A stretch of DNA of 64,000 nucleotides from Sulfitobacter sp. SK011 (GTDB lineage: Bacteria > Pseudomonadota > Alphaproteobacteria > Rhodobacterales > Rhodobacteraceae). Positions 28,389 through 39,966 of this stretch are shown one piece after another; the first letter of the stretch is position 1, and every line of letters begins with the position of its first letter. The stretch covers positions 2,769,574 through 2,833,573 of the forward strand of contig NZ_CP025803.1 of assembly GCF_003352065.1 (NCBI RefSeq), read 5' to 3'. The position numbers were made by a program, and so were the translations under genes. The notes under the pieces were generated by a model, which saw nothing but the letters and a program-made list of their open reading frames with translations, was not told the origin of the DNA and ran no database searches.

Positions 28389-29723
28389 TCACCAGTTGTC
28401 CCGGAACCATTTGACCGCGCGTTTCAGTGACCGCGACGGATACCGGTCCGCGGGGATGTCGAAATCCCACCACTCATCCTGCGGGTGTGCCGCAAAGAGC
28501 GCCAGACCCACGGCCGATGCAAAGCCGGGGCCGGTTGCGGCCTGCGGCAATCCATGCACCCGCAACGGTCGGCCCAACCGGACCTGCTGTCCCAAAATCT
28601 TGCTTGCCAGCCCATCAAGGCCGGGGATCTGGCTGCCGCCTCCGGTCAGAACGATCTGTTGGCTGGGCAGATGGTCAAAGCCTGCGGCGTCCAGACGGAC
28701 GCGCACCTCTTCCAGAATTTCCTCAACGCGCGGGCGCATGATGCCAATCAACTCAGCGCGGCTTGCGGTGCGGCGGTCATGTTCATAATCACCGGTGTCG
28801 CCGCCGATCTCGATCATCTCGCGGTCGTCCATCCCGGTGGCATGCACGCCACCATAAAACGTCTTGATCCGCTCGGCATTGGCGGTTGGCACCTGCAAAC
28901 CCATCGAAATGTCGCTGGTCACGTGATCGCCCCCCATGCGCACGGTGTCGGCATAGATCATGTGTTTCTTGATGAAGATCGAGACGCTGGTCGATCCGCC
29001 CCCCAGATCGATGCAGGCGGCACCAAGTTCCTGTTCGTCCTCAACCAGTGACGAAATACCCGACACATAAGCCGATGACGCGATGCCTGCCAATTCCAGA
29101 TCACAGCGTTTGATACAATGCGCCAAATGTTGCACGGCGGCGGCATCGACGGTCAGCATATGCATGTCCACGGACAATGCGTTACCCAATTGGCCGCGCG
29201 GATCGCTCAGCCCCGAGCGGTGATCAAGCGCAAAATTCACCGGTTGCGCGTGCAGAACCTCGCGCCCTTCGCCGTATTCGGGCACATCGCAGCTGGCCAT
29301 CACCTGAGCCACGTCCTGTTCCGATACGACCTGTCCATCCAGATCAATTTCAGCATCCAACCCGTAACTGCGCGGCTCACCCCCTGAGAAACAGGCGATC
29401 ACATGGTCGACGCGGATACCGGCCATCTTTTGGGCGGCCTGCAAGGCGGTGCGGATCGCGCGTTCGGTTTCGCCCATCGCGCAAATCTCGCCAAAGCGCA
29501 CGCCGCGTGACCGGGTGGTCGCCGCGCCAATGACCCGGAACCCGGATTGCCCGGCAAGCGATCCAATCTCACCGTCCGTATCAAGCTGGCTTGGGCCGTC
29601 AAACCGCAGCACAAGGCAGGCGATCTTCGAACTGCCGACGTCCAGAATTGCGACCACACCACGCTGCATGGCAAGCTTGCGCATGTTCCGCATTGATCTT
29701 TGACTGTCGTAAAGGTCCATCAT
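28389..29723 (-). CDS. ftsA: Cell division protein FtsA
   Basis: 444 aa from the ATG at 29723, which lies 2 nt after the ftsQ stop. Actin-fold ATPase that tethers FtsZ to the membrane. The phosphate-1 motif is AILDVGSSKIACLVLR, phosphate-2 is AACIDLGGGSTSVSIF, and the adenosine motif is IVLTGGGSQIPGL. The terminal KRAVKWFRDNW is the amphipathic membrane-targeting helix. Upstream in-frame starts lie inside ftsQ and are rejected. It is slightly longer than E. coli FtsA (420 aa). Confidence 0.97.
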   Translation of the reverse strand: MMDLYDSQRSMRNMRKLAMQRGVVAILDVGSSKIACLVLRFDGPSQLDTDGEIGSLAGQSGFRVIGAATTRSRGVRFGEICAMGETERAIRTALQAAQKMAGIRVDHVIACFSGGEPRSYGLDAEIDLDGQVVSEQDVAQVMASCDVPEYGEGREVLHAQPVNFALDHRSGLSDPRGQLGNALSVDMHMLTVDAAAVQHLAHCIKRCDLELAGIASSAYVSGISSLVEDEQELGAACIDLGGGSTSVSIFIKKHMIYADTVRMGGDHVTSDISMGLQVPTANAERIKTFYGGVHATGMDDREMIEIGGDTGDYEHDRRTASRAELIGIMRPRVEEILEEVRVRLDAAGFDHLPSQQIVLTGGGSQIPGLDGLASKILGQQVRLGRPLRVHGLPQAATGPGFASAVGLALFAAHPQDEWWDFDIPADRYPSRSLKRAVKWFRDNW

Positions 29724-29725
29724 TG

Positions 29726-30607
29726 TTACTGTCCTGCACTCTGCCTGATGTGCCACCATTCGCGGGTGGCCTCTTCGTTCATTCGGACGGTTGGCCGTTG
29801 CGCCAACCGCATGTCCACACGCGCCACATCGCGGGTGAGAATCTCTTGGGCGCGTTCCAGCGCGATCACCCGTTCCAGGGCCTGCAAAGCCCCCTGTTCG
29901 GGCAACATGATCCGCTGATCACGGTCCAGCACGACATCCCAGCGCCGCTCACCGATGCGCACAACACCGCGCAACCGATTGCCCAGCGCACCGGCAACGC
30001 GGCTCAACCGCAATGCTTCGGCCACATCCCGTGTCGCACCTTGCCCGGCGATCAGGGGCATCTGCGGGAATTCAGAACGCGAGGTGATGGTGCTGATGTG
30101 CGCGCCGGTTTCGTCGATCAGGGTCAGGCCATCTTCGCTGCGCCAAATCGCGGCAGGCATGCGCGGTGTCACTTCTATCTGCAAAATGCCGCCGGGGCGA
30201 ATGCGCACGCTGGCCTTTTTGACACCGTGCAAAGCATCGATCTCGGCCCGGATTTTCTTGAGATCAAGGTCAAAGGAGCTTTGCGGAAACCGCAGTGGAA
30301 CAGCGGCACGGATTTCGGCGGCCAATTCATCTTCGGCCCCGTCAATCGCCATCAGCTTGACCATGAATTCCGGGCGTTCCTGAATGCCCGCGCGCGCATC
30401 TGCAACAGCATCCGTTATCGCAGTGCGGCGGTCGGCATCCGAGAGGTAAATCGTGCCAGCCAGCAATGTGATGCAAAACGGCACCCCAACGCGCAGCCCG
30501 AACAGAAACGCTGGCGTCAGCATCAACCGCTGCATACGCCATGCCCAACGCGATGGTGCGGGGTCTGACCTGGCAGGTCTGTTGGGGTGGCGGTTCATCT
30601 TGAACAT
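29726..30607 (-). CDS. ftsQ: Cell division protein FtsQ
   Basis: 293 aa from the ATG at 30607, which has GGAGG 7 nt upstream; another ATG at 30598 overlaps the ddl stop as ATGA. A basic cytoplasmic N-terminus is followed by one membrane segment ([22 protein letters not shown]), then a periplasmic POTRA domain beginning [13 protein letters not shown] and the beta domain ([22 protein letters not shown]). FtsQ links the Z-ring to septal synthesis with FtsL and FtsB. It overlaps ddl and abuts ftsA, the canonical order. Confidence 0.94.
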   Translation of the reverse strand: MFKMNRHPNRPARSDPAPSRWAWRMQRLMLTPAFLFGLRVGVPFCITLLAGTIYLSDADRRTAITDAVADARAGIQERPEFMVKLMAIDGAEDELAAEIRAAVPLRFPQSSFDLDLKKIRAEIDALHGVKKASVRIRPGGILQIEVTPRMPAAIWRSEDGLTLIDETGAHISTITSRSEFPQMPLIAGQGATRDVAEALRLSRVAGALGNRLRGVVRIGERRWDVVLDRDQRIMLPEQGALQALERVIALERAQEILTRDVARVDMRLAQRPTVRMNEEATREWWHIRQSAGQ

Positions 30608-31515
30608 GACGCGTCCTCCACCATCCAGGCGCATAGATCAGGAAAGGAAATGCCAACAGCCCGGGCTTGTTCGGGGCTCAGTGATGTTGCTGTCATGCCG
30701 GGCTGGGTATTGGTTTCCAAAAGCACCAGACCGTCCGCGCCTTTGGCCTCATCCCACCGAAAATCCGTCCGGCTCAACCCGCGACACCCAAGGGCCACAT
30801 GAGCACGTAAGGCGAAATCGAGGCACAGATCAAAAATCTCCGCGGGAATATCGGCAGGCACCACATGGGTCGATCCGCCCTCTTTGTACTTGGCATCATA
30901 GTCATACCATCCTGTCGTCAGGATATCAGTGACCGTCAGCGCCCTGCCGTCCATGACCGTCGTGGTCAACTCGCGCCCCGGCACAAAGGCTTCGACCATC
31001 ACAAACTCCGGCATGTCTGCGTCAAGCTGTGGCGGGCCGTTTGCATCCTCGTCCACCAGATAGATCCCGACGCTGGATCCCTCGTTGTTGGGTTTGACCA
31101 CATAGGGCGGGTCCATCACATGCGATTTGCGCACATCGGCAGACGCAGCGATGACACTGTCCACAACGGGCAATCCGGCAGCACGGTAAACATCTTTGGT
31201 GCGGTTTTTGTCCATCGCCAAGGACGAGGACAACACGCCTGAATGGCTATATGGGACGCCCATCCATTCCAGCAAACCCTGCACACAGCCGTCTTCGCCC
31301 CAACGCCCATGCAGGCAATTCAGAACCGCATCTGGTTTAAGCTCGGTCAAAACGGCAGCAAGGTCGCGGCCTGCATCGACCTCGACCACCTTGTAATTCC
31401 GTTCCCGCAATGCGGCGGCGCAGGCATGCCCGCTGTCCAGTGACACCTCGCGCTCTGCCGAGGGGCCACCCATCAATACCGCCACTGTCGGGGTTGTCCT
31501 GCTCGACGTACCCAC
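30595..31515 (-). CDS. ddl: D-alanine--D-alanine ligase
   Basis: 306 aa ATP-grasp enzyme making the D-Ala-D-Ala dipeptide for MurF. Blocks seen: [17 protein letters not shown] at the N-terminus, [34 protein letters not shown] for ATP binding, [14 protein letters not shown], and the magnesium-site [15 protein letters not shown]. It is of the DdlB type found in dcw clusters. It is 80 bp downstream of murB and overlaps ftsQ, so it is co-transcribed. Confidence 0.97.
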   Translation of the reverse strand: MGTSSRTTPTVAVLMGGPSAEREVSLDSGHACAAALRERNYKVVEVDAGRDLAAVLTELKPDAVLNCLHGRWGEDGCVQGLLEWMGVPYSHSGVLSSSLAMDKNRTKDVYRAAGLPVVDSVIAASADVRKSHVMDPPYVVKPNNEGSSVGIYLVDEDANGPPQLDADMPEFVMVEAFVPGRELTTTVMDGRALTVTDILTTGWYDYDAKYKEGGSTHVVPADIPAEIFDLCLDFALRAHVALGCRGLSRTDFRWDEAKGADGLVLLETNTQPGMTATSLSPEQARAVGISFPDLCAWMVEDASCSR

Positions 31516-31594
31516 CTTGGTGCCTTTTAAGTCCCGGACCTTTTGCGGCCCTGATTATTGTTGTCGTTTGTCGTTTTGTTCGCCGCTTTGCGGC

Positions 31595-32542
31595 TTATGC
31601 CTCAGGCACCGGATCACCTGCAAATTCACCGATGCGCATGATTTCCCATTCTAGCCTTATACCGCTTGAATCGTAAACCTTTTTTCGCACCTCTTCGCCC
31701 AATCCTTCAAGATCGGCAGCCGTGGCATTGCCCGTGTTGATCAGAAAATTGGGGTGCTTGGGTGACATCTGTGCACCGCCGCGCGTGGCCCCGCGCATCC
31801 CGGCATCATCAATCACCTTCCACGCCTTAAGGTCATGTACATCTTCGGCCCGGCCCGTGCTGGAATAGCCCGCCGGATTGCGGAACGTGCTGCCCGCACT
31901 GCGGTCTTTGGTCGGTTGGGTTTCATCACGCTTGCGCAATTGATCGGCCATGCGACTGTGCAGGGTTTCGGGATCACCCGCCGGCGGTTCAAATGTAGCT
32001 GATATAAGGACGCAACCGTCCGCTAAGTCACTCTGGCGATACCGAAAATTCAGGTCGGCAGCTGTCAGTGTGATCAACTCCCCCGCCCGGTTGACCGCCT
32101 GTGCGCTCACAAAACAATCTGCCGTATAGCTTCCATAGCAGCCTGCGTTCATCCGCACCGCACCTCCGATGCTGCCCGGAATGGTGCGCAAGAAAGTAAG
32201 GTCCAGCCCCGCATCGGCCGCCTTGCGGGCCACATGCGCGTCCAATGCAGCGGCTCCCGCTGTCACAAGGTCGCCGTCAATTTCAATACTGTTAAATCCG
32301 CGCCCCAATCGGATCACCACTGCGTGCAACCCACCGTCGCGGACGATCAAATTGCTGCCCACGCCGATGGGGAAAACCGCCACCTGATCCGGCAATGCGC
32401 GCAAGAAATCGCGCAGGTCATCCACATCCGCCGGAGAAAAAAGAAAATCAGCGGGCCCGCCGACTCGCAACCATGTCAAATCGTTCAAAGGCCGGTCCGC
32501 AGTGAGCCTGCCGCGCGGCATTGGCAGTGTCAGCTTGTCCAT
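31595..32542 (-). CDS. murB: UDP-N-acetylenolpyruvoylglucosamine reductase MurB
   Basis: 315 aa FAD enzyme that reduces UDP-GlcNAc-enolpyruvate to UDP-MurNAc. FAD-binding segments are [28 protein letters not shown] and [17 protein letters not shown]. The catalytic Ser is in SAGSTFRNP and a C-terminal Glu in [10 protein letters not shown]. The lack of an extra domain marks it as the type II MurB usual outside enterobacteria. It comes after three tiny membrane-protein genes following murC. Confidence 0.97.
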   Translation of the reverse strand: MDKLTLPMPRGRLTADRPLNDLTWLRVGGPADFLFSPADVDDLRDFLRALPDQVAVFPIGVGSNLIVRDGGLHAVVIRLGRGFNSIEIDGDLVTAGAAALDAHVARKAADAGLDLTFLRTIPGSIGGAVRMNAGCYGSYTADCFVSAQAVNRAGELITLTAADLNFRYRQSDLADGCVLISATFEPPAGDPETLHSRMADQLRKRDETQPTKDRSAGSTFRNPAGYSSTGRAEDVHDLKAWKVIDDAGMRGATRGGAQMSPKHPNFLINTGNATAADLEGLGEEVRKKVYDSSGIRLEWEIMRIGEFAGDPVPEA

Positions 32543-32590
32543 AGATATACCTTAGCTTTCGCCTTGCTTCAGGGCAAACCGGCAACGCGT

Positions 32591-32872
32591 CTATTCGACC
32601 CGGCTGGCCCGAAACTGGCGTGCAAGACGCCCCACCAGAAAGCCGATGCCGAACGTTCCAATACCATACATTGCCAGCGCGCCCTGAGCCATCAGCGCAT
32701 GCGCCTCAAACGGAGCAGCGTTCAGCCCGAATACAATCCAGGCCATGTTCAGCCCAATCCCAAGCAACAGAAGCCCTAGAAATGCAATCACCCGTATCCG
32801 GTATCCGCACCACGCACAGACCAGCATCCAGACCGCGAGAAGTGCCAGCATCGTCGTGACTGTCATGCTCAT
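32591..32872 (-). CDS. Small membrane protein in the murC-murB gap (third of three)
   Basis: 93 aa from the ATG at 32872; that ATG overlaps the previous stop as ATGA and has AAAGGA upstream. It has two to three hydrophobic segments (about residues 3-20, 25-48 and 60-80) and a basic C-terminus (RLARQFRASRVE). It is not an obvious copy of its two DUF2484-like neighbours. The tight coupling suggests a real, co-translated gene. Function unknown; a role near the cell-wall machinery is only inferred from position. Confidence 0.7.
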   Translation of the reverse strand: MSMTVTTMLALLAVWMLVCAWCGYRIRVIAFLGLLLLGIGLNMAWIVFGLNAAPFEAHALMAQGALAMYGIGTFGIGFLVGRLARQFRASRVE

Positions 32873-33135
32873 TCCGCCGGTCCTTTCACCGCCGCCACAT
32901 TCCGACGCACCCAGCGGCCCAGATAGATCACCGGCCAGCGCAGCACGGAACACCCACCCGCCAGGACCAACAGACCAACCCACGGCCCATGCTGCACGGT
33001 GATATAGCCCAGGATTGGGATACCGACGGCGATCAGGACATAGGCATTGCGCCAATGATGATCCTTGCTGGGCGTCATCGCCAGCACATTTGCGATGACA
33101 GCCCAGAGGCACGCCAGCAACAAAGACATGCTCAT
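32869..33135 (-). CDS. DUF2484-family membrane protein (second of three)
   Basis: 88 aa. Three short hydrophobic stretches with the family-like start SLLLACLWAVIANVLAMTPS, then GPWVGLLVLAGG and a basic tail LRWPVIYLGRWVRR. It resembles the preceding 83-aa protein in layout (LW.....A..AM at the same place; a final R.P....L sequence), so the two look like an old tandem duplication. DUF2484 proteins are a Rhodobacterales family seen between murC and murB. ATGA overlaps on both sides imply co-translation. Function unknown. Confidence 0.78.
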   Translation of the reverse strand: MSMSLLLACLWAVIANVLAMTPSKDHHWRNAYVLIAVGIPILGYITVQHGPWVGLLVLAGGCSVLRWPVIYLGRWVRRNVAAVKGPAE

Positions 33136-33383
33136 TGTGGCACCTCCGGATCTTGACCTTTGAGCTTTGCAATCAGAAATTTCAATGGATTACGGAACAT
33201 CGACACGAAGGCCGCCAGCGCCAGCAGCGCCGCGATCCAGTTTACTTGTATGCCGATCATCACAATCAAAACCGGGGCCGCAAGCAGCAAGATGACACCG
33301 GGAACATATTGCCTGCGCATCGGCAACATCGCCACGCAGGCAGAGGCAAAGACCCACAGGATCGAGAGCCAAAGCAGGGTCAT
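33132..33383 (-). CDS. DUF2484-like membrane protein (first of three)
   Basis: 83 aa from the ATG at 33383, overlapping the murC stop by 4 bp. Hydrophobic segments lie at about 1-20, 28-47 and 48-63, with a basic end [14 protein letters not shown]. Its layout parallels the next protein, which suggests a paralogous pair. An in-frame start at 33461 would lie inside murC and is rejected. Function unknown. Confidence 0.72.
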   Translation of the reverse strand: MTLLWLSILWVFASACVAMLPMRRQYVPGVILLLAAPVLIVMIGIQVNWIAALLALAAFVSMFRNPLKFLIAKLKGQDPEVPQ

Positions 33384-34798
33384 GCCGCCGCCCCTTTGAG
33401 CGCGCGCAGCCGATCCGGGAGGCCATTGGCCCAGCCGCTGATCGTCCCTGCGCCCAGACACACAACCATGTCCCCGGGGCGCGCCTGTTCGGCAACGAGC
33501 CTCGCCAGATCATCTTCATCCTGAACAGCGCGGGCATGGCGGTGGCCATGCTGGATCAATCCAGCAACCAGGCTGTCACGATCGGCCCCCTCAATCGGGT
33601 CCTCACCGGCCGCATAGACATCGGCAATGCCCACGACATCCGCGTCATTAAAGCAGGCGCAGAAATCTTCGAAATGGTGGCTAAGCCGTGAATACCGATG
33701 CGGTTGATGCACCGCAATCACCCGCCCTTCGGTGGCCTGCCGCGCGGCTTTGAGCACCGCAGAAATCTCAACCGGGTGATGGCCATAATCGTCGATGATC
33801 GTCACCCCATCAACATCGCCCACTTTGGTAAAGCGGCGGTTCACGCCGCCAAACTTGGCAAGTGCGTCGCGAATTTCATCAGCCTTCATGCCCAGATGCC
33901 GTGCCACAGCAACAGCCGCCAAGGCGTTGGAAACGTTGTGATCGCCGGGCATCGGCAGGCTGCAGTCCTTGATCGCGATCTCTTCGGCCTGCAGATCAAT
34001 GTCAAAGTATGCAACACCCGCTTTGTAATGCAGGTTCGTGGCGCGCACATCGGCCTGCGCGTTGAAACCATAGGTCAAAACCCGGCGGTCGGTGATCTTG
34101 CCCACCAGCTTTTGCACTTCTTCATGATCCGTGCAGCAGACCGCAAGCCCGTAAAACGGAATGTTCGACACAAAATCAAGAAACCCCTGACGCAGGGTGT
34201 CAAAGTCGCCCCAGTGTTCCATATGCTCTGGATCGATATTTGTAACAATCGCGATTGTCGCGGGCAGACGGTTGAAGGTGCCGTCAGATTCGTCCGCCTC
34301 AACCACCATCCATTCGCCCTGACCCATCCGCGCGTTGGACCCGTAGGCGTGAATGATGCCGCCGTTGACCACCGTGGGGTCAATACCGCCCGCGACCAAC
34401 AGTTCGGCGACAAGTGTCGTAGTTGTCGTTTTGCCATGCGTCCCGGCAACCGCGATGTTGGATTTGAGCCGCATCAGTTCAGCCAGCATTTCAGCCCGCC
34501 GCACAATCGGCAGACCCTGTGCGCGCGCGGCATCCAATTCGGGGTTACCGGGCTTGATCGCCGATGAGATTACAATGACTTCGGCGTTTTCGATGTTCTT
34601 GGCCTCTTGGCCCTCAAAAATCGACGCCCCCAGCTTGGCCAGGCGATCGGTGATCTTGGTCGCTTTGAGGTCAGACCCCTGCACGGTATATCCATGGTTC
34701 AGCAGCACTTCGGCGATGCCTGACATGCCGATCCCGCCGATCCCCACAAAATGGATTGGCCCCACGTCGGTCGGCAGTTTTGTCGCCGCTGCATTCAT
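33380..34798 (-). CDS. murC: UDP-N-acetylmuramate--L-alanine ligase MurC
   Basis: 472 aa. It adds L-Ala to UDP-MurNAc, the first residue of the stem peptide. Motifs: [18 protein letters not shown] for the UDP-binding N-domain, ATP loop [36 protein letters not shown], and C-domain [14 protein letters not shown] and HQPHRYSRL. It overlaps murG and the first small membrane gene by 4 bp each. Confidence 0.98.
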   Translation of the reverse strand: MNAAATKLPTDVGPIHFVGIGGIGMSGIAEVLLNHGYTVQGSDLKATKITDRLAKLGASIFEGQEAKNIENAEVIVISSAIKPGNPELDAARAQGLPIVRRAEMLAELMRLKSNIAVAGTHGKTTTTTLVAELLVAGGIDPTVVNGGIIHAYGSNARMGQGEWMVVEADESDGTFNRLPATIAIVTNIDPEHMEHWGDFDTLRQGFLDFVSNIPFYGLAVCCTDHEEVQKLVGKITDRRVLTYGFNAQADVRATNLHYKAGVAYFDIDLQAEEIAIKDCSLPMPGDHNVSNALAAVAVARHLGMKADEIRDALAKFGGVNRRFTKVGDVDGVTIIDDYGHHPVEISAVLKAARQATEGRVIAVHQPHRYSRLSHHFEDFCACFNDADVVGIADVYAAGEDPIEGADRDSLVAGLIQHGHRHARAVQDEDDLARLVAEQARPGDMVVCLGAGTISGWANGLPDRLRALKGAAA

Positions 34799-35895
34799 TT
34801 GTCATTTCCTTTTTTCGCAAGTTCTTCGACGATCTGGGCCAAGGCTTCGGCCGCTTCAGGTTTGGCAATTGAAATGGCTGCCAGCGACATTTTCAAGGCA
34901 CCATCGGAATCGCCCAAAATCAACTCAATTTGCGCGCCCAGACTTTCAGGGGTGGCGGCACCTTCTGGTACCATGATTGCCGCGCCGGCCTCGACCAGCC
35001 CCCGTGCATTTGCGGTTTGGTGATCGCCCGTTGCAGCGGCAAAGGGGATCAAAATTGAAGGGCGTCCAATCACAGACAAATCCGCCACCGATGACGCCCC
35101 TGCGCGGCTGATCACAAGTTGAGCCTCGCTCATGCGGCGGGGCACGTCGTCAAAGAACGGCTGCACATCGGCGTCAATCCCGGCTTGAGCATAGAAATCC
35201 GCTACGCGCTGGCCATCCTCGTTGCGCGCCTGATGACTGATGCGCAGGTTTTTAAGCATGTCCATCGGCAGGCCCGCTATCGCTGGCGGCACTACATCGC
35301 TCAGGATGCGCGCACCCTGACTGCCACCCATCACCAGAATTTCCATCGGGTAATTGCCCGGCGGGATGTAGCCCGCTCCCGCCCGCTCAAGCACTGCCCT
35401 GCGCACCGGATTGCCCACATGCACACCCTGAACCCCGTCCGGCAACGTGGTCGGCCATGTGCCACAGGCAACCGCATCGACGTGTTTGGAAAACAGTTCG
35501 TTCACGCGGCCCAAAACGCCGTTCTGTTCGTGAATCATGCGGGGCAATCGCAACACCCATGCCGCAGCCAGCGCCGGGATTGTCGGATAGCCACCGAAAC
35601 CCACAACCGCAGCGGGCCTGTCGCGCATCATGCGCATCGCGGCCCCTGTGGCACCTGCCAATATGCGCGGCAGCACCATCGCCTTGGCGGCCAGCCCACC
35701 GCGCGCAAAAGTGCCCGAGTTTACTTGGGTAATTTTGACCTCATCGGGAAAACCGCCCGTATAAAGCGCGCCGCGCGCATCTGTGCTGAGCTTGACGCGC
35801 CAACCGCGCATCAACATCACCTCAGCCAGCGCTTGCGCGGGAAACATATGCCCGCCCGTGCCGCCTGCTGCAATGATCAGCAAAGGTGCCTTCAT
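34795..35895 (-). CDS. murG: Lipid II synthase MurG
   Basis: 366 aa GT-B glycosyltransferase transferring GlcNAc to lipid I on the inner membrane face. The N-terminal G-loop [16 protein letters not shown] and the second Gly-rich region [16 protein letters not shown] are clear; the acceptor segment includes [11 protein letters not shown] and the donor site [23 protein letters not shown]. It overlaps ftsW and murC by 4 bp each. Confidence 0.98.
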   Translation of the reverse strand: MKAPLLIIAAGGTGGHMFPAQALAEVMLMRGWRVKLSTDARGALYTGGFPDEVKITQVNSGTFARGGLAAKAMVLPRILAGATGAAMRMMRDRPAAVVGFGGYPTIPALAAAWVLRLPRMIHEQNGVLGRVNELFSKHVDAVACGTWPTTLPDGVQGVHVGNPVRRAVLERAGAGYIPPGNYPMEILVMGGSQGARILSDVVPPAIAGLPMDMLKNLRISHQARNEDGQRVADFYAQAGIDADVQPFFDDVPRRMSEAQLVISRAGASSVADLSVIGRPSILIPFAAATGDHQTANARGLVEAGAAIMVPEGAATPESLGAQIELILGDSDGALKMSLAAISIAKPEAAEALAQIVEELAKKGNDK

Positions 35896-37061
35896 CGACT
35901 GCGTCCCCTGCCCAGAATATCACTGATCTCGCCTTGCGGGCGGGTGCGCGTAAACGCAAGCAGCATGCCCACGGCAATGCCACTGGCAATCACGGAGGAT
36001 CCGCCATAACTCACAAACGGCAAGGTCATGCCCTTGGCCGGCAACAGCCTTACCGCAACACCCATATTGATCATCGCCTGAACGCCAAACATGCAGGCAA
36101 GCCCGGTGCCCGCCAACCGGATGAACGGATCACGTTCACGCACCAGCCGCAACAGCGACCGCACGACAACACCGGTATAAAGCGCGATGATGCACATCAC
36201 CAAAACCAATCCGTATTCCTCGGCCGCGACCGCGATAATGAAATCCGTATGTGCGTCAGGCAGCGACCATTTCACCTCGCCCTCGCCCACACCAACACCA
36301 AACAAACCACCCTCGCGGATCGCGTTGGTGGCATAGCCAAGCTGCGTCGTCGGGTCGACATCAACGCTTAAAAAACCATCAATGCGGCGGGCAAAATGTT
36401 CGGAGTTCGAATATGCCACTGTGCCCGCAACCACGACCAGACCCGCCATACCGACCAGCAAAACCATCGGTGCGCCAGCCACAAAATACATCACACCCCA
36501 ACCAAACAACACCAGACAAGCCTGTCCAAAATCGGGCTGAATCGCCAACATCAGCACGATGGATATGCAAAGCGCAAAGGACCAAGTCTTGCCCGGCGGG
36601 CCATTGATCTCAAGCGCGGCGGCCATCATCCAGGCTGCCGCTACAACAAAACCGGGTTTCAAGAACTCCGACGGCTGGATCGCGGCAAAGCCCAGCGAAT
36701 ACCAGCGCATCGCACCCTTGCCAAAATCAGTGCCAAAAAACGGCAGCAGCGCAAGGGCGACAAAAGCGACAATAAATCCCAAAACCCCAAGTCGACGCAC
36801 GACAGTGGGCGACATCATCGACGTCAGAACCATGGTCAATATCGCCAAGCCGCCAAACAACGCCTGCCGCTGAACATAATGAAATGGTTCAAATCCGTTT
36901 TTCGCCGCCAATGGCGGAGAGGCGGCCAGACCCAACAACATCCCCACGGCAAACAACAACAAAACACAGCCCATCGCCCAGCGATCAACGGTGCGCCACC
37001 ATTTGGGGAGAATTGGCTCGCCATCCCGAACGGGAACCGCGCCATAGACCATTTCTGTCAT
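35892..37061 (-). CDS. ftsW: Peptidoglycan polymerase FtsW (SEDS family)
   Basis: 389 aa from the ATG at 37061; the open frame continues far upstream without support. About ten membrane segments. SEDS features are [20 protein letters not shown], a [15 protein letters not shown] segment with the Asp/Gln-rich loop, and the C-terminal [18 protein letters not shown]. It is the glycosyltransferase partner of FtsI at the septum. It follows murD in the canonical order, but a plus-strand flavoprotein gene lies between them. Confidence 0.96.
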   Translation of the reverse strand: MTEMVYGAVPVRDGEPILPKWWRTVDRWAMGCVLLLFAVGMLLGLAASPPLAAKNGFEPFHYVQRQALFGGLAILTMVLTSMMSPTVVRRLGVLGFIVAFVALALLPFFGTDFGKGAMRWYSLGFAAIQPSEFLKPGFVVAAAWMMAAALEINGPPGKTWSFALCISIVLMLAIQPDFGQACLVLFGWGVMYFVAGAPMVLLVGMAGLVVVAGTVAYSNSEHFARRIDGFLSVDVDPTTQLGYATNAIREGGLFGVGVGEGEVKWSLPDAHTDFIIAVAAEEYGLVLVMCIIALYTGVVVRSLLRLVRERDPFIRLAGTGLACMFGVQAMINMGVAVRLLPAKGMTLPFVSYGGSSVIASGIAVGMLLAFTRTRPQGEISDILGRGRSR

Positions 37062-37314
37062 GGTAGTCTGCCTTGCACTGCCTCGTTTCCCGATACCGGG
37101 GTGGCCCCTTTTCGGGGTCTCAATCCCAAGCATAGCGGCTTTTTGCCGATGGGGCCAGTCTATTTTGCCCGCACAAGCCACTCCGGGTCTGGCCAAAAAC
37201 TTGGGGCACCCTGTTCGGACAGGACGGCATCCAGGGTGCCACGCCCAAATCAGGGCGCGCACCCCGGAGCGCATCAACTTGACCACGCGGCCTGAACAAG
37301 GCAGAGCCGACAAG

Positions 37315-38493
37315 ATGCAGGTTGATACAGCAATCATAGGGGCCGGTGCCGCCGGCATGATGTGCGCGGCCCATGCCGGTGGGCGCGTTCTGGTCGTGGA
37401 CCATGCCCGTGCGCCCGGCGAAAAAATCCGCATTTCCGGCGGTGGGCGGTGCAATTTCACCAATCTGCACTGCACACCCGACGCATTTATCAGCCAGAAC
37501 CCACATTTCGCAAAATCTGCCCTCGCCCGGTACACCCAGTGGGATTTTATCGAACTGGTCGAGGCGCATGGCATTGCGTGGCACGAAAAAACGCTTGGGC
37601 AATTGTTCTGCGACACGTCGGCCAAAGACATCGTTGCGATGTTGCTGCGGATGATGGAGGCGGCCAAGGTGCAGCTTTTCTTGCAAACAACTGCCAGCAA
37701 CTTTGCAAAGAACAACGGGTTGTTTACCTTTGATCTGTCCACCGCGGGCAAGACCCAGCACGTGACCACCCGCAACCTTGTTATTGCAACCGGTGGCAAA
37801 TCCATCCCCAAGATGGGCGCAACCGGTTTAGCCTATGATATTGCGAGACAATTCGGGGTATCAGTTACAGACACCCGCGCCGGTCTGGTGCCCTTTACCT
37901 TCGCCGAAGGCCGCTTTGCCCCGATATCCGGGGTCGCAACGCCGTCCAAAATCACTGCCGGTGACGCGAGTTTTGAGGAAGCGTTGCTTTTTACCCATCG
38001 TGGCCTGTCTGGCCCCGCGGTTTTGCAGGCCTCGTCTTATTGGCACGACAATGAACCCATCACTGTAAATCTTTGTCCCAACACAGATATTTTTGCTGCA
38101 CTGCGCGAGCAACGCCAAATCTCTGGCCGTCGAAATCTGACCAATGTGCTGGCACAGCACCTGCCCGCCCGCCTGGTAGACCATCTGTGCGGCCAATTCG
38201 ATCTGAGCGGCAATCTGGCGGATTGGTCAGACGCGCGATTGCAAACCCTGACAGAGGCTTTGCAAAACTGGGTGCTTTATCCGTCCGGCACCGAAGGATA
38301 CCGCACGGCAGAAGTCACCCTTGGCGGCATCGACACCAAGGAATTGTCGTCAAAATCAATGATGAGCAGCGCCATACCCGGCCTTTATTTCATCGGTGAA
38401 GCGGTGGATGTCACCGGCTGGCTGGGTGGGTATAATTTTCAATGGGCGTGGTCATCGGCGATGGCTGCCGCACATGCGATTTCAAATGATTAA
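37315..38493 (+). CDS. BaiN/HI0933-type NAD(P)/FAD-dependent oxidoreductase
   Basis: 392 aa. A Rossmann dinucleotide motif [19 protein letters not shown] opens the protein, followed by the family hallmark [24 protein letters not shown] in the middle and the closing [21 protein letters not shown]. Members are poorly characterised flavoproteins (YhiN/BaiN; annotated in some genomes as aminoacetone oxidase). It lies on the opposite strand inside the dcw cluster. Its stop overlaps the murD stop tail-to-tail by 4 bp. No clear ribosome site was seen before the ATG at 37315. Confidence 0.88.
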   Translation: MQVDTAIIGAGAAGMMCAAHAGGRVLVVDHARAPGEKIRISGGGRCNFTNLHCTPDAFISQNPHFAKSALARYTQWDFIELVEAHGIAWHEKTLGQLFCDTSAKDIVAMLLRMMEAAKVQLFLQTTASNFAKNNGLFTFDLSTAGKTQHVTTRNLVIATGGKSIPKMGATGLAYDIARQFGVSVTDTRAGLVPFTFAEGRFAPISGVATPSKITAGDASFEEALLFTHRGLSGPAVLQASSYWHDNEPITVNLCPNTDIFAALREQRQISGRRNLTNVLAQHLPARLVDHLCGQFDLSGNLADWSDARLQTLTEALQNWVLYPSGTEGYRTAEVTLGGIDTKELSSKSMMSSAIPGLYFIGEAVDVTGWLGGYNFQWAWSSAMAAAHAISND

Positions 38494-39893
38494 CGCGCGC
38501 CCGTAACTTTCTGAACCTGAGCGGCAAAATCCTCGCCACGCCGTTCAAAGCTGTCATATTGATCAAAGCTTGCCGCCGCCGGGGCCAGCAGGATCACATC
38601 CCCCGGTTCAGCCTCTTCAACCGCTCTTGCGACCGCAACTTGCATGGTGCCACAAACCTCTGCGTCCACAGTCAACTGCATGGCAAACTGCGCTGCTTCC
38701 CGACCAATCACATAGGCCTTGCGCACCGATCCCGTTGCGGCGGCCAATCCGTCCAGCCCGCCTTCTTTCTCCAGCCCGCCACAGATCCAGCGGATGTTCT
38801 GAAATGCTGCCAGCGCTTTGGCGGCGGAATCAACATTTGTTGCCTTGCTGTCATTCACAAACCGCACGCCATCCGCCTCGCCAATGGTCTGTGACCGATG
38901 CGGCAGCCCGCCAAACGTATGAAACGCCGCCTCAATCACCTTGGGGGCAAGACCCAAGGACCGGCACGCACCATAGGCAGCACAGGCGTTTTGATGGTTA
39001 TGCGCCCCCGGCAAACCCGCAATCCCACGCAGATCAACCGAAGCGATCTGCTTGCCCTTACGGTATTCCGACAAGAACCCTTTGCGCGCAAAAACCTGCC
39101 ATCCCGGCCCGGTCAGCTTGCTTTCCACGCTGATCTGGATCACCCGGTCGTCTGTCGGACCTTCGCTGAGTTGCCCGGCCAGAAAGCGCCCTTCATCCTC
39201 GTCGACACCAATCACCGCGCGGTCCGGCCCGCCTTCGGCAAAGAGCCGTCTTTTGGCTGCGAAATAGCCGCCCAATCCGTGGTGCCGGTCCAGATGGTCC
39301 GGGCTGAGGTTAGTAAAGACCGCCACATCCGGGGTCAGACTGCGTGCCAGATCGGTTTGATAACTCGACAGTTCAAGCACCACGACCTCGCCATCCACGG
39401 CAGGGTCCAGATCAAGCACACCCCGCCCAATGTTTCCCGCCAGCTGGCAAGGCCGTTGAACATGCTCAAGGATGTGGTGGATCAGCGCCGAAGTCGTGGA
39501 TTTCCCGTTTGATCCGGTCACTGCTACGACCTGCGGGGCAATATCAAAATTGTCCCATTCCGACGTCGCAAAACTTTGGAAAAAGAGCCCAATGTCATTG
39601 TCCACGGGCACACACGCGGCCCAAGCGGCGACAACAACCGGGTTGGGTGCCGGGTACAAATGCGGGATGCCGGGGCTTACAATCAGCCGGGCAATGCCCT
39701 CAAACGCGCCGGATTTCTTGAGATCGGCACAGGCAAAACCTTCTGCCTCAGCGATCTCGCGCGCGCTTGGGTTATCGTCCCAGCATACCGGCTCAGCCCC
39801 GCCTGCGACCAACGCGCGAGCAGCGCTCAGGCCTGACCGACCCAGCCCCAAAACCGCGACCCGTGTGCCGTCCAATCCCCTTACTGGAATCAT
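38490..39893 (-). CDS. murD: UDP-N-acetylmuramoylalanine--D-glutamate ligase MurD
   Basis: 467 aa from the ATG at 39893. It adds D-Glu to UDP-MurNAc-L-Ala. Motifs: [17 protein letters not shown] for UDP binding, [18 protein letters not shown] for [27 protein letters not shown] and a late [17 protein letters not shown]. The upstream frame to 40025 reads through the glsA start region and is rejected. It is isolated from mraY and ftsW by plus-strand genes on both sides, so it needs its own promoter or long read-through. Confidence 0.97.
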   Translation of the reverse strand: MIPVRGLDGTRVAVLGLGRSGLSAARALVAGGAEPVCWDDNPSAREIAEAEGFACADLKKSGAFEGIARLIVSPGIPHLYPAPNPVVVAAWAACVPVDNDIGLFFQSFATSEWDNFDIAPQVVAVTGSNGKSTTSALIHHILEHVQRPCQLAGNIGRGVLDLDPAVDGEVVVLELSSYQTDLARSLTPDVAVFTNLSPDHLDRHHGLGGYFAAKRRLFAEGGPDRAVIGVDEDEGRFLAGQLSEGPTDDRVIQISVESKLTGPGWQVFARKGFLSEYRKGKQIASVDLRGIAGLPGAHNHQNACAAYGACRSLGLAPKVIEAAFHTFGGLPHRSQTIGEADGVRFVNDSKATNVDSAAKALAAFQNIRWICGGLEKEGGLDGLAAATGSVRKAYVIGREAAQFAMQLTVDAEVCGTMQVAVARAVEEAEPGDVILLAPAAASFDQYDSFERRGEDFAAQVQKVTGAR

Positions 39894-39966
39894 CTGAAAA
39901 CCCCTGATACCTGTTGGATCGCAGAATGGTCGTAATATGCGCCCTTCACAAGCAGGAGCCACCGAA

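Noticed and set aside
35892..37811. 639-aa version of FtsW
   Set aside because: The N-terminal 250 residues overlap the flavoprotein gene on the other strand and do not fit the SEDS family; the start at 37061 gives the normal length.
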